Assembly: GCA_020746835.1 (NCBI GenBank)
Contig: JAGPNK010000011.1
Span: 992,001-1,056,000, forward strand
Direction of reading: 5' to 3'
Length of the DNA: 64,000 nt
Origin: Stachybotrys elegans
Lineage: Eukaryota > Ascomycota > Sordariomycetes > Hypocreales > Stachybotryaceae
A program made the position numbers and the translations under genes. Shown piece after piece: positions 11,677-22,795 of the stretch. Position 1 is the stretch's first letter. The number at the start of each line of letters is the position of its first letter. The notes beneath the pieces were generated by a model. The model had not been told where the DNA came from, did not search any database, and saw only the letters and a list, made by a program, of their open reading frames with translations.

Positions 11677-14002
11677 ATGTCGGATAGGGAAAGGGAGTTA
11701 ATGACACAGGGATAGCACGGGAAACAAAACGGGGATGCCGGCGGGCAAACAAAAAATCGTGGCTGCATTATTGACATGGGATGACTGGGTGTTTACGACG
11801 GTGAATGCAATTATGTCTAGTTTGGTAGCAATTTCACGGGAATACCAAAAGCAAAGAAGAGAGGAAAAGAAAAGAAAAGAAAAGAAAAGATTTTTTTTTT
11901 ATCCGATGGGGCTGGGAGCGAGAAACCGTGGTTCGGTTTTAGTGCAGCATCGTGAGCATCACGAGGGTTTCATCTCCACCGTCTGGAAATAGTGGAACAG
12001 GAGGTGAGACTTTTGCGAGCCTCCCGTCTGTGTCAAACAACGCCAGCAGCTCCATTGCGGATGTGAGAAGGTTGGAGCGAGCAAAGCAGCAACCAAGTGC
12101 CCATTTCCGAGACACGGGTTGTGGGTGAAGGCATAGCATGTCGAGCACATGGCCTCTTTTGGCGCGTTGTCTGTTTCTGTGCCGGTTTGGTATACATGCA
12201 TTCACTAGTTTGGGGTTTGTATGCTGTGCAACGGAACTCTGCGCAAACTCCAAGCGGTGAAGCTCACGATGGGTTAAGGGATTCCATACGTGAGTCATGT
12301 ATATCCCAGGGTAGAGGACAGGGACTATGATACGCATCGGGCCGTGAGGGACACGATAAGATTCACCGTTCATCCATACATCCATATACCTGGTTGGTGT
12401 GAGAGTACTCAATGGCGATATTGTATATATGAAACAGTTGGTGGGAATAAACGATCTAGGACGGGATATCGCGGCAAGAAACGGGTAATGAATGCGTCAG
12501 GACGTGTAAATACTCAGGCTGGATGCGGATCGTGTGAGTTGCAAAATGGCGATGGCGCAGAGGTCGTAGTTCAGCTGGAATAAGAGTGGCTGTCATGGCC
12601 GAATTGTCTGTCAAGTTTGACTTAATGGAAAGGCGGAAAACATGGGTGAGAGACAGGCTGTTGGGAATGTTTTGGCTGGTTTTCAGCTACCCGGGATGGT
12701 CAAACCTGGAGGCCATCAAGGCCGGTCCAAGCGACGTCATGTTGGTAGCCAGGCAATACCTGCTCCAACATCTATTATCTACTACATATGTATGTATGGA
12801 TGGATGTTTGCCGGCCGAGCGGCATGGCGGGCTCCAGAAAAGGTGTCAAAGTGAGATGCAGCCTCACCTCGCGCATGAATCACGTCCAAGCAACACGGCG
12901 AGGAAGGTCATCTGGGAGGCTGCCCGAATATGTCCATCGGTATCCACCTTGCTCGCTGCCGCCTGTCTGTCTTCCAGGGCTGGGTTGGGCGGGCTCGGCT
13001 GGCTGGGGTCGGTTCCAGTTCCATGTCTTGTTTCGCCCAGGCCAGAATACCCCGACAACACCGAGCGGGCATCAAGCTGTACTTTTTGAGTGCTGTTTGT
13101 GCTTTTATATTTCGGGAGCCCCTTCCTCCGCCCTTGACAAGTTTTTTGCATCATCCATACGTATAATATTTCCTTTTCCTCGAGTCATTCACCTTGGCCC
13201 GGCCGTCTTCTAATCCTTCTTTCCCTCCTTCTAGCGCCTGCTGGACCTCCCTCCTCACTGCACGTGGTCTGCCCCTCCTGTGCTAGTGCGCTCGCTCACC
13301 ACTGCCTGCCGTTCCTTCTTACCGTCCTGCCTGTGCTGCCTTTTCTCTCTTGTTCACCAAAAACCACCAACAACAACACGCCATTCTCGCGACTTGACTT
13401 AATTTTCTTCCTTTGTCTTCACCGCAGATACCCTCTCGTTACGATTTCCTCTTGTGTGTTTGCGCCTAATTCCGACTGCTGTTACTTTTTCTTCTTTTTT
13501 TTATTTAGTATCGGCCCTGCCGCACCTGCGCCTCCCTTCCACCACTCTCACTCTCTTTGCCTTCTCCCAGCGCGTCTATTGGTCGGGTCCCTGCAATTCG
13601 CCCACCCCAATTGAGCGAATCTGTACATACAGGACGCAGTAGTCTGTCCAACACCAACAACACCGACCACCGAACCGACCGGCGGGCAGCTTCCCCTCAC
13701 CCGCCCTCGCAGCCCTCACTCGCCGACCCCGGCCTGCCTGTTTGTCTGCTTGCCTCCACGGCAGTTTGCCATCGCACGCCTTTTGTTTGCCGTGTCATAC
13801 GACAGACGCTCTTTGACTCCGGCTTCTCCGCACCGGGAGTCCGAACCCAGTGGCATTCCGCCACCATTTTACTACCCTGTCGCGACCTGTCTTACCTCTT
13901 ATCGGGTCCCACTGTATCCATATCCGCCGACCCAAGCTACCTACTTGATTGCCTCTCCTCCGCCATCTTTCAACCCCGACACACGGTTTGAGCATCGCCA
14001 TC
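11677..14002. other. Long intergenic spacer and 5' leader region
   Basis: 2.3 kb. It has an (AAAAG)n tract at about 11864-11890 and no supported gene. From about 13090 to 14002 the plus strand is CT-rich with many CAACAAC and CCTCC runs, consistent with the promoter and long leader of the gene starting at 14003. ATGs in this part, such as 13750, open short overlapping frames that could be upstream ORFs. Confidence 0.4.
11864..11890. repeat. (AAAAG)n microsatellite
   Basis: About five AAAAG units followed by a run of ten T residues, just downstream of the DAHP synthase gene. Confidence 0.85.
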
Positions 14003-15025
14003 ATGTTCGCAACTCAGCACTACATGGATGCCATGAACGATCCGGCACGAAAGAGGCTGAGAGAGGACGAGGAGGACGCCACCAAGCCGGGTAGCTTCAG
14101 CGAGCACAGAAACGTAAGTTGTACAACCCGCCCGCTCATCGGCTGCTCGCATGAGCAGGGTATATGGGAAGCTCAAGACACCCGGGTAGCTGACAGAGCA
14201 CAGAAACGCCTCCAATGTCTCCCTCTCCGAACCTCTCCCAAGGCCTCGCAGCAGACGCTGCCATCCTCCTTTGAGACGTACCCATCTCACGGCGAAGACG
14301 CTCCCAGATCCCACTTCTCGCCTTGGTCTTCTTCGCCAGCGCCCGGCCACGCTCAGCACGATGCCGAGATGGAAATGATGGACGACGTCAACTCACCGCC
14401 TGCCCATTCGCGAATGGAATCGTTTCATACCGACCCAGAGAACCCTGCCGATACCGGACGAATGCCCACCCCCATCCAGCCCAGCTTCGCTGCCCAGGTC
14501 AGAGGCCAGCAGTGCGACTGGGCCGCCTCTGGATCTTCGTCGGCGCCTCTCAATGGAACTGTTAATCTCGGTCACCACCATGCGGGCTTCTCTGATCACG
14601 GGGCAATCCCGCGCACCATGGGGAGCGAAGCCAACTGGCAGAACGTCCAGAACACGAGGAGACTGCCTTCGCCCATTTCAGAAGCCGAAGACATGGCCGC
14701 AACCCAACCCTGCGGCGACTTGCACCACCACGAGCTTGCGCCCCACGGGGAGGACATGTCTGCTGCATCCCACGGCATGGGCCATCCTAATGCTATGATG
14801 GACGTCGAATCCCCACACGGATCCGCCACGCATGCCGGCGACTCGGACGGCGACCCTTCCTCGCCATCGCCGAGTCGAAGGGGTCATATGCGGAGCAAGC
14901 ACACCATCAACAACTGGACCTGGCAGCCGGGTATGAAGAAGAGCTTCAGCATAGGATACCGTGCAGACTGCGAGAAATGCCGACTCAAGGTTCCAGGCCA
15001 CTTCAACCACATCATCATTTCATAG
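14003..15025 (+). CDS. Conserved fungal hypothetical protein, nuclear-type
   Basis: Exons 14003..14113 and 14204..15025 give 310 aa. The single intron (gtaagt to cacag) is 90 bases and in frame, so retention would simply add 30 residues. The N-terminus has a basic-acidic ARKRLREDEED stretch that could be a nuclear localisation signal. The middle is low-complexity, rich in His, Ser, Pro and Met. The C-terminal 40 residues are the conserved part, with an NNWTWQPGMKKSFS block, a C-x2-C pair (CEKC) and the ending GHFNHIIIS. I recall this C-terminal block in many filamentous ascomycete hypothetical proteins; no biochemical role is known to me. An imperfect 27-base direct repeat brackets the intron (see findings). 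Confidence 0.75.
   Translation: MFATQHYMDAMNDPARKRLREDEEDATKPGSFSEHRNVSCTTRPLIGCSHEQGIWEAQDTRVADRAQKRLQCLPLRTSPKASQQTLPSSFETYPSHGEDAPRSHFSPWSSSPAPGHAQHDAEMEMMDDVNSPPAHSRMESFHTDPENPADTGRMPTPIQPSFAAQVRGQQCDWAASGSSSAPLNGTVNLGHHHAGFSDHGAIPRTMGSEANWQNVQNTRRLPSPISEAEDMAATQPCGDLHHHELAPHGEDMSAASHGMGHPNAMMDVESPHGSATHAGDSDGDPSSPSPSRRGHMRSKHTINNWTWQPGMKKSFSIGYRADCEKCRLKVPGHFNHIIIS
14087..14208 (+). repeat. Imperfect direct repeat bracketing an intron
   Basis: Copy 1 at 14087-14114 lies at the end of exon 1 and copy 2 at 14182-14208 spans the end of the intron and the start of exon 2. Both begin CCGGGTAGCT and end GAGCACAGAAACG; only the 4-5 bases in between differ. Confidence 0.9.
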
Positions 15026-16040
15026 AATGGAGAGACGAGGTTGCTAGACCCTAGACATGCTACGGTATATCCCGACTATGTGCCGCTGTTTTCACACGGA
15101 GGCGAGCCCACGGAGGATACGACGATGACGGCCATGGAGGACACGACAATGGCGGTCATGGCGGACCATGGCGCGGTCCAGGCCGTCGAAGCCACGGCCA
15201 ACGGTGCCTGGGCCAACGATACCTGGGAGCTCCGAGAGCCCTGCACATGCGAAAAAGCCTCCCAAACGCCTTGGGGCTACCCTCCAACAGATTGTAGATG
15301 TTCTGGCTGGTGAAGGGGCTTGGGATGGTTCGGGTGTTGCTTGAACTTGGGTCCCAATGCAAAGGAACGGCGAAACATGATTTTGGAGGGCATGACCGAG
15401 ATCTACTTTTCCAGCGGATTTCATGTGCTGTTGGTGGTCGAAGAGGTGCCACAGGCTTTCTTTCCTTTTCTTCTTCTTTTTTCAGTCGCACAACATCTCA
15501 TATTATGGCGTTGGCGTTGGGCATCGGACAATGGCTCATCATCATGGATGAAGCTGGTATTGCATTTTGAAAGGGGTGCCCTGATATCATATCCGTGGAT
15601 AGAGAATAAAGTGTTCTCTGATGGCTGCTCAAGGGATGACGGGCGAGCATTTGCGTCAAAGGAACGTGTCAGAGAAGTGCGTGGCTACGTATAAAGATGC
15701 CAACATATGCCTACTTGCAGAGAGCGGACACAGGAACGCAGATATGTGGTCGAGTAGCAAGGTGGCCTGAGCCTGGACATAGTAATAATACTGAATTCTC
15801 TCGCCATCTAACTTGTTCACGTTATCTGATTGGTACTGTAAAAGGTTGAATCCCCATTTATACATACAGACATACATACATTGCATACATATCCATTGTC
15901 AACCGTTTGACGCCGTTGTGATGCTCGACCAATCTACACATATGATACACTATTACAGGCATAGACACCGGATGATTTTTTTTGTCTTCATGTCCCCTTC
16001 GCTCCCTCTCCCGTGGAGCGCCGTGGCGTAGCAGTATTCA
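15026..16040. other. Intergenic spacer
   Basis: 1 kb between convergent genes. It probably holds both 3' untranslated regions. A short GACGATGACGGCCATGG-like repeat occurs around 15118-15170. No gene is supported. Confidence 0.4.
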
Positions 16041-16974
16041 TTACCATGGCCACCAGCCCTTCTTGCTGGGCGTCTGACTGGAGCTTCCAGACTCGAGGCC
16101 GAGCTGGTCCAGGCTGCCGCCCTGGCGCTGGTTCTGGAGCTCCGACTGCCAGGCGTCCTTGGCCTTGGCCTCGACGGCCTGGACCGCACTCGTGGTGGCC
16201 TCCTTGACCTCCTCCTGAGCGGCCTTGGCACCGCCGAACAATCCGGAGAAGAGGCCGGCGACGCCCTTGCCCTGCTTCTCCTCCTTGGCGCCGGCGGGGG
16301 TGGAATCGGGGCGGAAGGTGGGCTGGATGTGCTCCTCGAAGTGGGTGCGGTGCTCGGGGGGCGCGAGCAGGGGCGGCAGCTTGGTGCCCTGCTGCATGGC
16401 GCGGAGGTTGGCGTCCTCGACGAGCTCGATCTGCTCGGGGGTGGCGGTGCCCTTGAGGTAGGCTATGCGGGCGGTGGCGAGCTCATCGGCCTCGAGCTTC
16501 TTCTGGGTCTCGACCCATTCGGCGCGGCGGGCGCGGTTGTAGCGGAGCATGTCCCATACTGAGTAGATGCTGACGATGGTGGCGACGACTGCAATTGTCA
16601 GGGGGGTTCTTATATATGGAGTATATGGCACAAGGGAAGGTGGAATGGGCGGTAGTACCGGTGAAGAGGACGATGCCGCCGACGGTCCAGCGGTGGACGA
16701 CGTCGAGGATGCGTCGCGAGCTGTCGATGACACGGTCGAGGGTGCTGACCTGGGCACGCTGGGCGGCGAGGTGGGCTTCGCGGAGGCGGCGGACGCGCTG
16801 CTCGGGGGTCTCGCCGGGGATGCGCGGGAGCGGCTTGCGTGCGGCGGCGGCGACGGGCGAAGAGGCTGATGATGCTATCGAGGAGGGAGCGGCGGATTTG
16901 GACGTGGCATGGGGGATGGTGGATGTGAAGCGGGTGGCGTCCTTGACGGTGCGAGGACCGATTCGCGAGGCCAT
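16041..16974 (-). CDS. Probable mitochondrial membrane protein, fungal-specific
   Basis: Exons complement(join(16041..16588,16659..16974)), 287 aa. The intron from gtacta to ttgcag is in phase 1. The first 45 residues are rich in Arg, Ser, Thr and Ala with no acidic run, resembling a mitochondrial presequence. A charged amphipathic helix containing R-I-P-G-E-T-P-E-Q-R-V-R-R-L-R follows, then one strong transmembrane segment around residues 95-118, formed across the splice junction. After it comes a conserved-looking soluble helix with an ARIAYLKGTATPEQ block, and an Ala/Lys-rich tail ending in KKGWWPW. No enzyme motif is visible. A single-pass inner-membrane protein is my inference; I do not recognise a named family. 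Confidence 0.65.
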
Positions 16975-17579
16975 TGTCGGAAGCAGATGTGCGGCCTCTT
17001 TGTATTGAGGAGGAGGAGGAGGATGGTCGAGGGCGTAGCGGCCGAAATCTTTGGGTTGGCGTTGATGAAGGGTTTTTTTTTGGTGGTGCCAGTACGGGAA
17101 TGCCTGTAACCCCTGCAATTGGGAGGCCCCAGCTTGGAGGTTTAGGTGGACGATTGACCAGTGATAAGCGTCACGTGGTAGGAAAATGGCACCACTGCTA
17201 ATCGAGCGGGCGATCGGAAGGGAGGGAGCTTGTTTGGTCCAGATGGAAGATGGCGAATTGTATTTTTCTTCTTCTTTTCATTCAAATGGGATGCTCTTCA
17301 TTGGGTCAAGGGAGAGGCTACACTGTCAGGTGTCTGGGGCCGGCAAAGTTTGCGAGCAAAGAAAGGTTCAGATGAAGCTTAAACATAAAAAAGAAATCGA
17401 AAAAGGGGGAAAGAAAGTTGGCGAGATCTGACTTTTTACACACTCAAACCTAATGCATTGGGATGACATATATAAACAGATGCCCGTGAGAAAAGAGAAG
17501 GGATGGTCTTGGGCAGTGCTGGCAATGCGCATCGCAAAGTCGTGTCCGGGACGGCCATTGACCTCTGCCAGCTCTCACC
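16975..17579. promoter_or_regulatory. Divergent promoter region
   Basis: 605 bases between the starts of the membrane protein gene (minus) and the TDP2-like gene (plus). It contains a tatataaac TATA-like box near 17469-17477, about 105 bases before the plus-strand ATG. Confidence 0.45.
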
Positions 17580-18734
17580 ATGTCGGTCATCTCTCGCTTG
17601 CGCAAATACCTTGCTTCCCTTGACAAGAAGGGACAGCTACGGCCCTGTGCAGCAAATACATCATCGGAATCACAACTCCTGCCATGCCAGACGACACCAT
17701 GCCCTCCTCCTCCTTATGTTGACTGGGTCCAACAACCGTGGCACGAGTTCCAACCTTACTCAGGCGGCAATCAATGGACAGCTTTGGAAACAAAATACCC
17801 CTCTCCGGCCACCGAGGACTCATCATCTCAGGACGACCGACCCGTCAAGAACCAGAAGCTAAGAATAGTGACCTGGAACGTGGATGCTGCTGGTATCCGC
17901 CCCCGAGCCCGCATCGCCGCCTTGCTGGCTCACATCCTCTCACTCTCACCACCTGTTGATGTAATTTTCCTTCAAGAAGTCTCGAAGCTGGCTCTGGGCG
18001 TCATATTGGAGAACACCCGCGTCCGCGCGTCCTGGTTCTCCACCGACCGCGACGGCTCGCGCTGGAGCGGACAGCCCTTTGCGAACGTGACGCTCTTATC
18101 CAGAGCGCGCTTCTGCCACAACGTAGACATGGTGAGAAGAGGTAGAAAGATGGTGCTGGGGCGCGTCTACCGGATCAAGTACAAGAGCCGCTACGGCCGG
18201 GATGCGCTCTGCTGTGACGTCCATGTCGACTCGTGTAGCTGCGCACCTCAAACAGACGATGCCTGCGTCCGCCTCATCAACGTACATCTGGACTCGCGCG
18301 CTATACAGCCCTCACACCGGCCAGCGCAGGTCGTCACCGTGGCCTCGGCCCTCCGTGAAGCTGGCCGCGGCGTCGTCGCTGGAGACTTTAACCCCGTGCT
18401 CCCCGAGGACGAGACGCTCGTCGAGGACAATGGCCTGGTGGATGCCTGGACCGAGAAATGCGGTTCAATGCGCGGACATACCTGGCGCGATACCAGTGCT
18501 AGCGGAGAAGAAGGGCGGTGCGCGTCGCGCCGGATGGACAAGGTCGCCGTGACAGGTCTTGACGTCGAGGCAATCGAGGTGCTGCCGCCGGGCGTCATAT
18601 CCACACATCCGATGGGCTGGGGCCCTTGCTTGGACGAGCGGGGGGTGGTTAATGGTGGGAGACAGTCTGTGACTCCCTTGAGCGACCATTCTGGGCTTTT
18701 ATGTACCTTGTCATGGCCTGGTGCGGCTTCGTGA
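17580..18734 (+). CDS. TDP2-like endonuclease/exonuclease/phosphatase domain protein
   Basis: Intronless, 384 aa. The C-terminal 290 residues form an endonuclease/exonuclease/phosphatase (EEP) domain with the family's metal and phosphate motifs in order: TWN at 98-100, LQEV at 131-134 with the metal-binding Glu, a NVHLDSR segment near 234-240, GDFN at 268-271 and SDH at 368-370. The TWN, LQE, GDxN and SDH set is that of the Mg-dependent tyrosyl-DNA phosphodiesterase 2 group, which removes 5'-linked topoisomerase II adducts from DNA. Fungal members are common, but few have been studied. No extra domain, signal peptide or membrane segment is seen. Another EEP activity, such as general endonuclease or deadenylase, cannot be excluded. 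Confidence 0.8.
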   Translation: MSVISRLRKYLASLDKKGQLRPCAANTSSESQLLPCQTTPCPPPPYVDWVQQPWHEFQPYSGGNQWTALETKYPSPATEDSSSQDDRPVKNQKLRIVTWNVDAAGIRPRARIAALLAHILSLSPPVDVIFLQEVSKLALGVILENTRVRASWFSTDRDGSRWSGQPFANVTLLSRARFCHNVDMVRRGRKMVLGRVYRIKYKSRYGRDALCCDVHVDSCSCAPQTDDACVRLINVHLDSRAIQPSHRPAQVVTVASALREAGRGVVAGDFNPVLPEDETLVEDNGLVDAWTEKCGSMRGHTWRDTSASGEEGRCASRRMDKVAVTGLDVEAIEVLPPGVISTHPMGWGPCLDERGVVNGGRQSVTPLSDHSGLLCTLSWPGAAS

Positions 18735-19010
18735 GTTACAAGAACAGCAATGCTGACGACTCAGCGGCCTCCTTATACACCTAGGATGCAGCCCTGCTCG
18801 GCCGTCTTTCTAAGGGGCCTGCTCTAAGTCAGGTCAATGTAAGGACGGAAGTGAGGTGTTGACCGGATCCAAAGAGATGATGATGGCGTACCCATGTTGT
18901 GAAATTTATATTCAGGAAACCTGCGTGCAGAAGGAAGTCTATATTATTACAAGAGATACATGATTAAAATTACAAAATACCCACCCAGCAGTCTATTGTT
19001 GCTCAACCTT

Positions 19011-20405
19011 TTACAACCCAACTTCCCCATCAGACTCGTCCCCCGGTAATCTCGTCGGATTCTTGCCCTCGGTTGCCCACGTAGTCTTGTTCGAGTCCTC
19101 GGCAACCACGCGGAAATGCTTGCTCGTCCATAACCACGCGCCAGCACGAAAGCGGCCCATCATGTATGAGTTGCCCAGCACCCTGTAGAATGCGGGATGC
19201 TTACACTCGTACTTGCGGTACACCGCGCCGGCCGTGTGCTCGACGGCATCTTCCTGGCCGACCTGCGTGAGGCGGTTCGTCCCGCTCGCCGTCCAGTCCG
19301 AGTCTGCAAAGGAGCACTGCCCGCCCAGGTCCTTCCAGGCCGTGATGTTGATGCGAGACTCGCCGCGGAACTGCACCTCGTAGTCCGTCCTGCAGAGGTG
19401 GCAGGCCCCGAACGCCGAGCCGGCGGTGCCGTCGTCCTTCATCTTGGACTGCATCACGGCTTCGCGGGCTACCCAGTCCAGGCTCTTGTACTTGTTTTCC
19501 GGGTTGATGTGCTCCATCTTCATGTAGTTGAGGTGCATCCCGCGGTCCTCGGCGTTTTTCCGCTTCTGGAGCCAGCGCACCATCATGGGCTCGCCCGACA
19601 GGATGTACTTCTTATCCCACTTGATCGTCTCGATCCGCGCCTTGATTTCGGCCTCCATGCTGGCCATGCTGGGCGCAGTTTGTTGGCCGAAGAAGTCGAC
19701 CAGAGCCTGGTGCGCGCACACGTGGACAAAGTCAACCTTGTCGCCTCGCAGGCTTTTCATGTCGTATGCCCACTCTGACTTAAGATAGAAACGGCCGTCT
19801 ATGATCTTGGGAGTGGCCGAGAACGGGATCTTGGCCAGCTGCGTGGTTAGCGGGAAGGTCTCGTGGGTGTTGGTATATGGCTTCGTAAGGCGCTCAACGT
19901 GTTTCTTGCGGTTCGCCGATGGCTCGCTCTCAGCCGACATCTTCAGAGCTGTCTGAACATGACGGTGGTCGATAACGTAGCTCCCATAGCTATGATGCTC
20001 ATAGCGGCAATAGATTTGGTCCCACGTCTCGAGCTTGCAATCAGCGGCGCTTGTGGGATCGTTGGGGGAATCCTTCTTGGAGTAAGAATGGAGGTCGATG
20101 CACCGCGTGCAGGCCCATTTCTTGGGCTCGCTGCGAGAGACCAGAGAGAAATACTCCATCAGGGGTACCTTTGCAATCGTGGGCTGATAGCGCTCTGGAT
20201 ACGAGGACAAGGCGCAGAGCTTGTCGAGTTGGAAACACACAAGTCTGAGGACCATTATCTCTGCAGCTGAAAGATATGAGATGACCTGCATGGTTATGTC
20301 TATCGGCAGACGGCCTAGCCATGGAGACTGGTTCTGTGCAAAGGCATGGTGACCTAGAGACAGTATGGTAGCCTGATAGACGTCCAATGGCTTTTGCGGA
20401 GGCAT
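19011..20405 (-). CDS. F-box domain protein
   Basis: Single exon, 464 aa when started at the ATG at 20405 (MPPQKPLD); an upstream in-frame ATG at 20552 exists but would add a hydrophobic, Ser/Pro-rich stretch unlike a real N-terminus. Residues about 32-70 match an F-box: the LGRLPIDITMQVISYLS block followed by a Leu-rich helix and LRLVC. F-box proteins recruit substrates to SCF ubiquitin ligases by binding Skp1. The rest shows a C-x2-C pair near residue 97 (CTRC), a second one later (CHLC) and no recognised substrate-binding repeats. This architecture is common among large, fast-evolving fungal F-box families, so the substrate is unknown. Confidence 0.75.
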   Translation of the reverse strand: MPPQKPLDVYQATILSLGHHAFAQNQSPWLGRLPIDITMQVISYLSAAEIMVLRLVCFQLDKLCALSSYPERYQPTIAKVPLMEYFSLVSRSEPKKWACTRCIDLHSYSKKDSPNDPTSAADCKLETWDQIYCRYEHHSYGSYVIDHRHVQTALKMSAESEPSANRKKHVERLTKPYTNTHETFPLTTQLAKIPFSATPKIIDGRFYLKSEWAYDMKSLRGDKVDFVHVCAHQALVDFFGQQTAPSMASMEAEIKARIETIKWDKKYILSGEPMMVRWLQKRKNAEDRGMHLNYMKMEHINPENKYKSLDWVAREAVMQSKMKDDGTAGSAFGACHLCRTDYEVQFRGESRINITAWKDLGGQCSFADSDWTASGTNRLTQVGQEDAVEHTAGAVYRKYECKHPAFYRVLGNSYMMGRFRAGAWLWTSKHFRVVAEDSNKTTWATEGKNPTRLPGDESDGEVGL

Positions 20406-21837
20406 GACGAGTAAGTCGGAGAGAGGCAAGCCGAGGTGCAAGATTCGGAGGCGAAGAGGTTGCTGTGGGCAACTCAACAGCAAGAGTTGCGTCGACAACT
20501 TTGGAATTGGAGGGAGATGGGCTACTTGTAGGAAAACAGACGAGCCTATCATGGATGGGAAATTGTATCATCAAGACGCGTACAGGAGGAACAGCCCTGT
20601 GTGAACTGACGTGCTATTCGCTTCTAGAACAAGAATCGGTGCCCATGCGTCGCTTCATTGTTTGAAGGAACTAGATCCCGTTCGTGCCGCGACTTCATCT
20701 CTCACTTTCGAATCGTTACAAAAGCGACCAGAGACAAGGCGTATCATTCTTCTAGTTGATATAAATACAGTCCTCTGAACAGTCCTCAACACTTATTCAC
20801 GGGAGGCGGATGTCTCCGGGTTGTCAGTGCTGAGAAAGCTGCCCTATGCGTGCTTGCCGATGTTCGCATACTCAAGTAGGCTTTCTTTGGTGGTTGGTGT
20901 ACGTGCTGAAATCAGGGTCTTTGTCTTTTTTGATGAAGAGGGAGACAATGTGGTTAAAGGCTTGGTTCAGGCCCAGCGGCGCCGTGCGTAGAGTGTTGGT
21001 GTAGTCATGCCCCAAGCGGCGCGCCGGGAGCCCGTTTGCACACTGGTCATCTTTATGCATTTCTCAACCCTTTGCTCTTACAAGGATAAGGGGAAGCGTT
21101 GCTGCGTGAAGAACAGCACGAAGGGCCGAAGACGGAGCCAATTCCCTTTTCTTTGTATCATATCAACTTGTTCTCAACTATATCTTGATGCCCCCAATTC
21201 GGCAACCCGTCATCAATGCCGACCTCCCGGTACCCAGGTGTGCATAAAAACGTATTGAGTCAGGCTAGAAGTGTGAATAGTCGCTGGTTATACTTTATAT
21301 CTTTTTGGCCAGCAATGGGTAGGAATCAGCCTTGCTCCATCGCCTTGTCTATTTGTGTATCATTCTCAGCACGGACTAAGACACCTTCCAAAGAAGTATT
21401 TAGCTTATAGTGGGCGTTGTCCATACGCTACCCTCGTTCTCGCTCTCGTTTTATCCTTACCCTTGCACGGGAGCGACCACTGCCGTCTAAGCTTAAGTGG
21501 ACTTGAGTGGATTTCGGGCCTAGAACATAGACTCTAGCTAGGTAGTTTACATCCTCTCTTACGTATGAATGAAGCTAACCGCAGGCTCACCACGATACCA
21601 AGCCGCTTGATCTCCTAAAGCTTCAGCTGTGGTATTCGCCAAGACTGGGAGAACTCGGTAGTGGTTCAGGTTGCTGACACAACGAATGGATATCAAATGG
21701 ATACTGATGAGCCTGCGTGCCTTGGCAAGGTCAAGGTAAACGAACAAGAAAGGTATAAAATGGCTTCAAATCCTATTGAATCATGCTTCTCTTGTCAAGC
21801 CCAGCACCTATCATTCCAAGCACCAACAACTCTACCA
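20406..21837. other. Intergenic spacer, AT-richer
   Basis: 1.4 kb upstream of the F-box gene with only short overlapping frames. Base composition becomes AT-richer toward the pseudogene on its right. Nothing else is supported. Confidence 0.4.
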
Positions 21838-22795
21838 CCATAAAGCTTCTTAACCTTACTGTCACTTCCCTCCTTACCAGAGCAGCCCTTGCCATCCCTA
21901 CCACGCCTGATACCCCAGCTTCAACTCCTGAGGTTAACGGTCCAGTTGCCTCTAAGATTGTGGAAACTAGTATCACTAACAATAGCATACCTTATACTAT
22001 TACATAGAGCTACTGCAAGCTTACTGATAAAGAGAGTAAGTATACTGAAGATTAATATCCATACCATATAGATAGCAGCTGATTGAATTTACTAGTTGTA
22101 AAAGCGCAGGCATCTGGTTAGTCTCCAACTGCTGAGAGGCACACTCGCTCAGCTACTGATACTAACATATGCCAGCTTTGAAAGGGGAAAGCCTCTCCAT
22201 CAACGAACGTAGCATTGACAGACGTAGGTCTCAGCCGCCCTACACTACAAGGTGCATTTATCCGGCTAACATATTCTTCAGGCCAGGGTGTCGGAGTTAA
22301 CTGCGGCCAAGAGTACTACAGCAAGCTCTACTGGTGCAGCAGCGCTATAGCTGGGAGAAATAAGGTCTGGCAGGGCTAAAGCGATCTATGCCATGCCCTT
22401 GAGGATAGCCCCGGAATTTATGGCCATATAGAGAGCCTCAGGATCCTCTAGCTGCCGACAACCAAGATCAAAACCCGCATCTGGAACTGGGATGACCACA
22501 CCTACAACACTCCCTACAACAGATGCATGGACATTTTCGGGGAGCTCCTTTCATGGTGCCAGGAGCCATGGATGACTCACAAGGGTGGCTGGTTCGATCG
22601 TCCCCAAGGCCATGCCATACGATACAAGTACGATGTGAATGGCAGGTAGATCTGGAGCTCTAGGGCACTGCCGTTCCCCGGGGGAGAGCAGACAGGGAGG
22701 GAAGTTGTGAATGCTCTCGAGAATTACACAGACGCACAGGAGAGTCAGATAACCACGTTCAACTCAGCATGCCAACCCATACTATCTCATTGAAC
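21838..22795 (+). pseudogene. Degenerate secreted-protein gene
   Basis: At 21838 an ACC-ATA-AAG context begins a frame that encodes a typical secretion signal (K-L-L-N-L-T-V-T-S-L-L-T then ALA) followed by a Pro/Thr-rich start of a mature protein, but the expected initiator ATG reads ATA. The frame meets TAG at about 22004, then continues as a SYCKLTDKESKY segment. Downstream (22280-22790) long protein-like blocks appear, such as GVNCGQEYYSKLYWCSS and NWDDHTYNTPYNRCMDIFGELLSWC, interrupted by TAA and TAG codons. The Cys spacing and signal suggest an extracellular protein. I cannot name the family. Loss of ATG by G-to-A and CAG-like to TAG changes would fit repeat-induced point mutation, though simple decay is possible. 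Confidence 0.5.
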
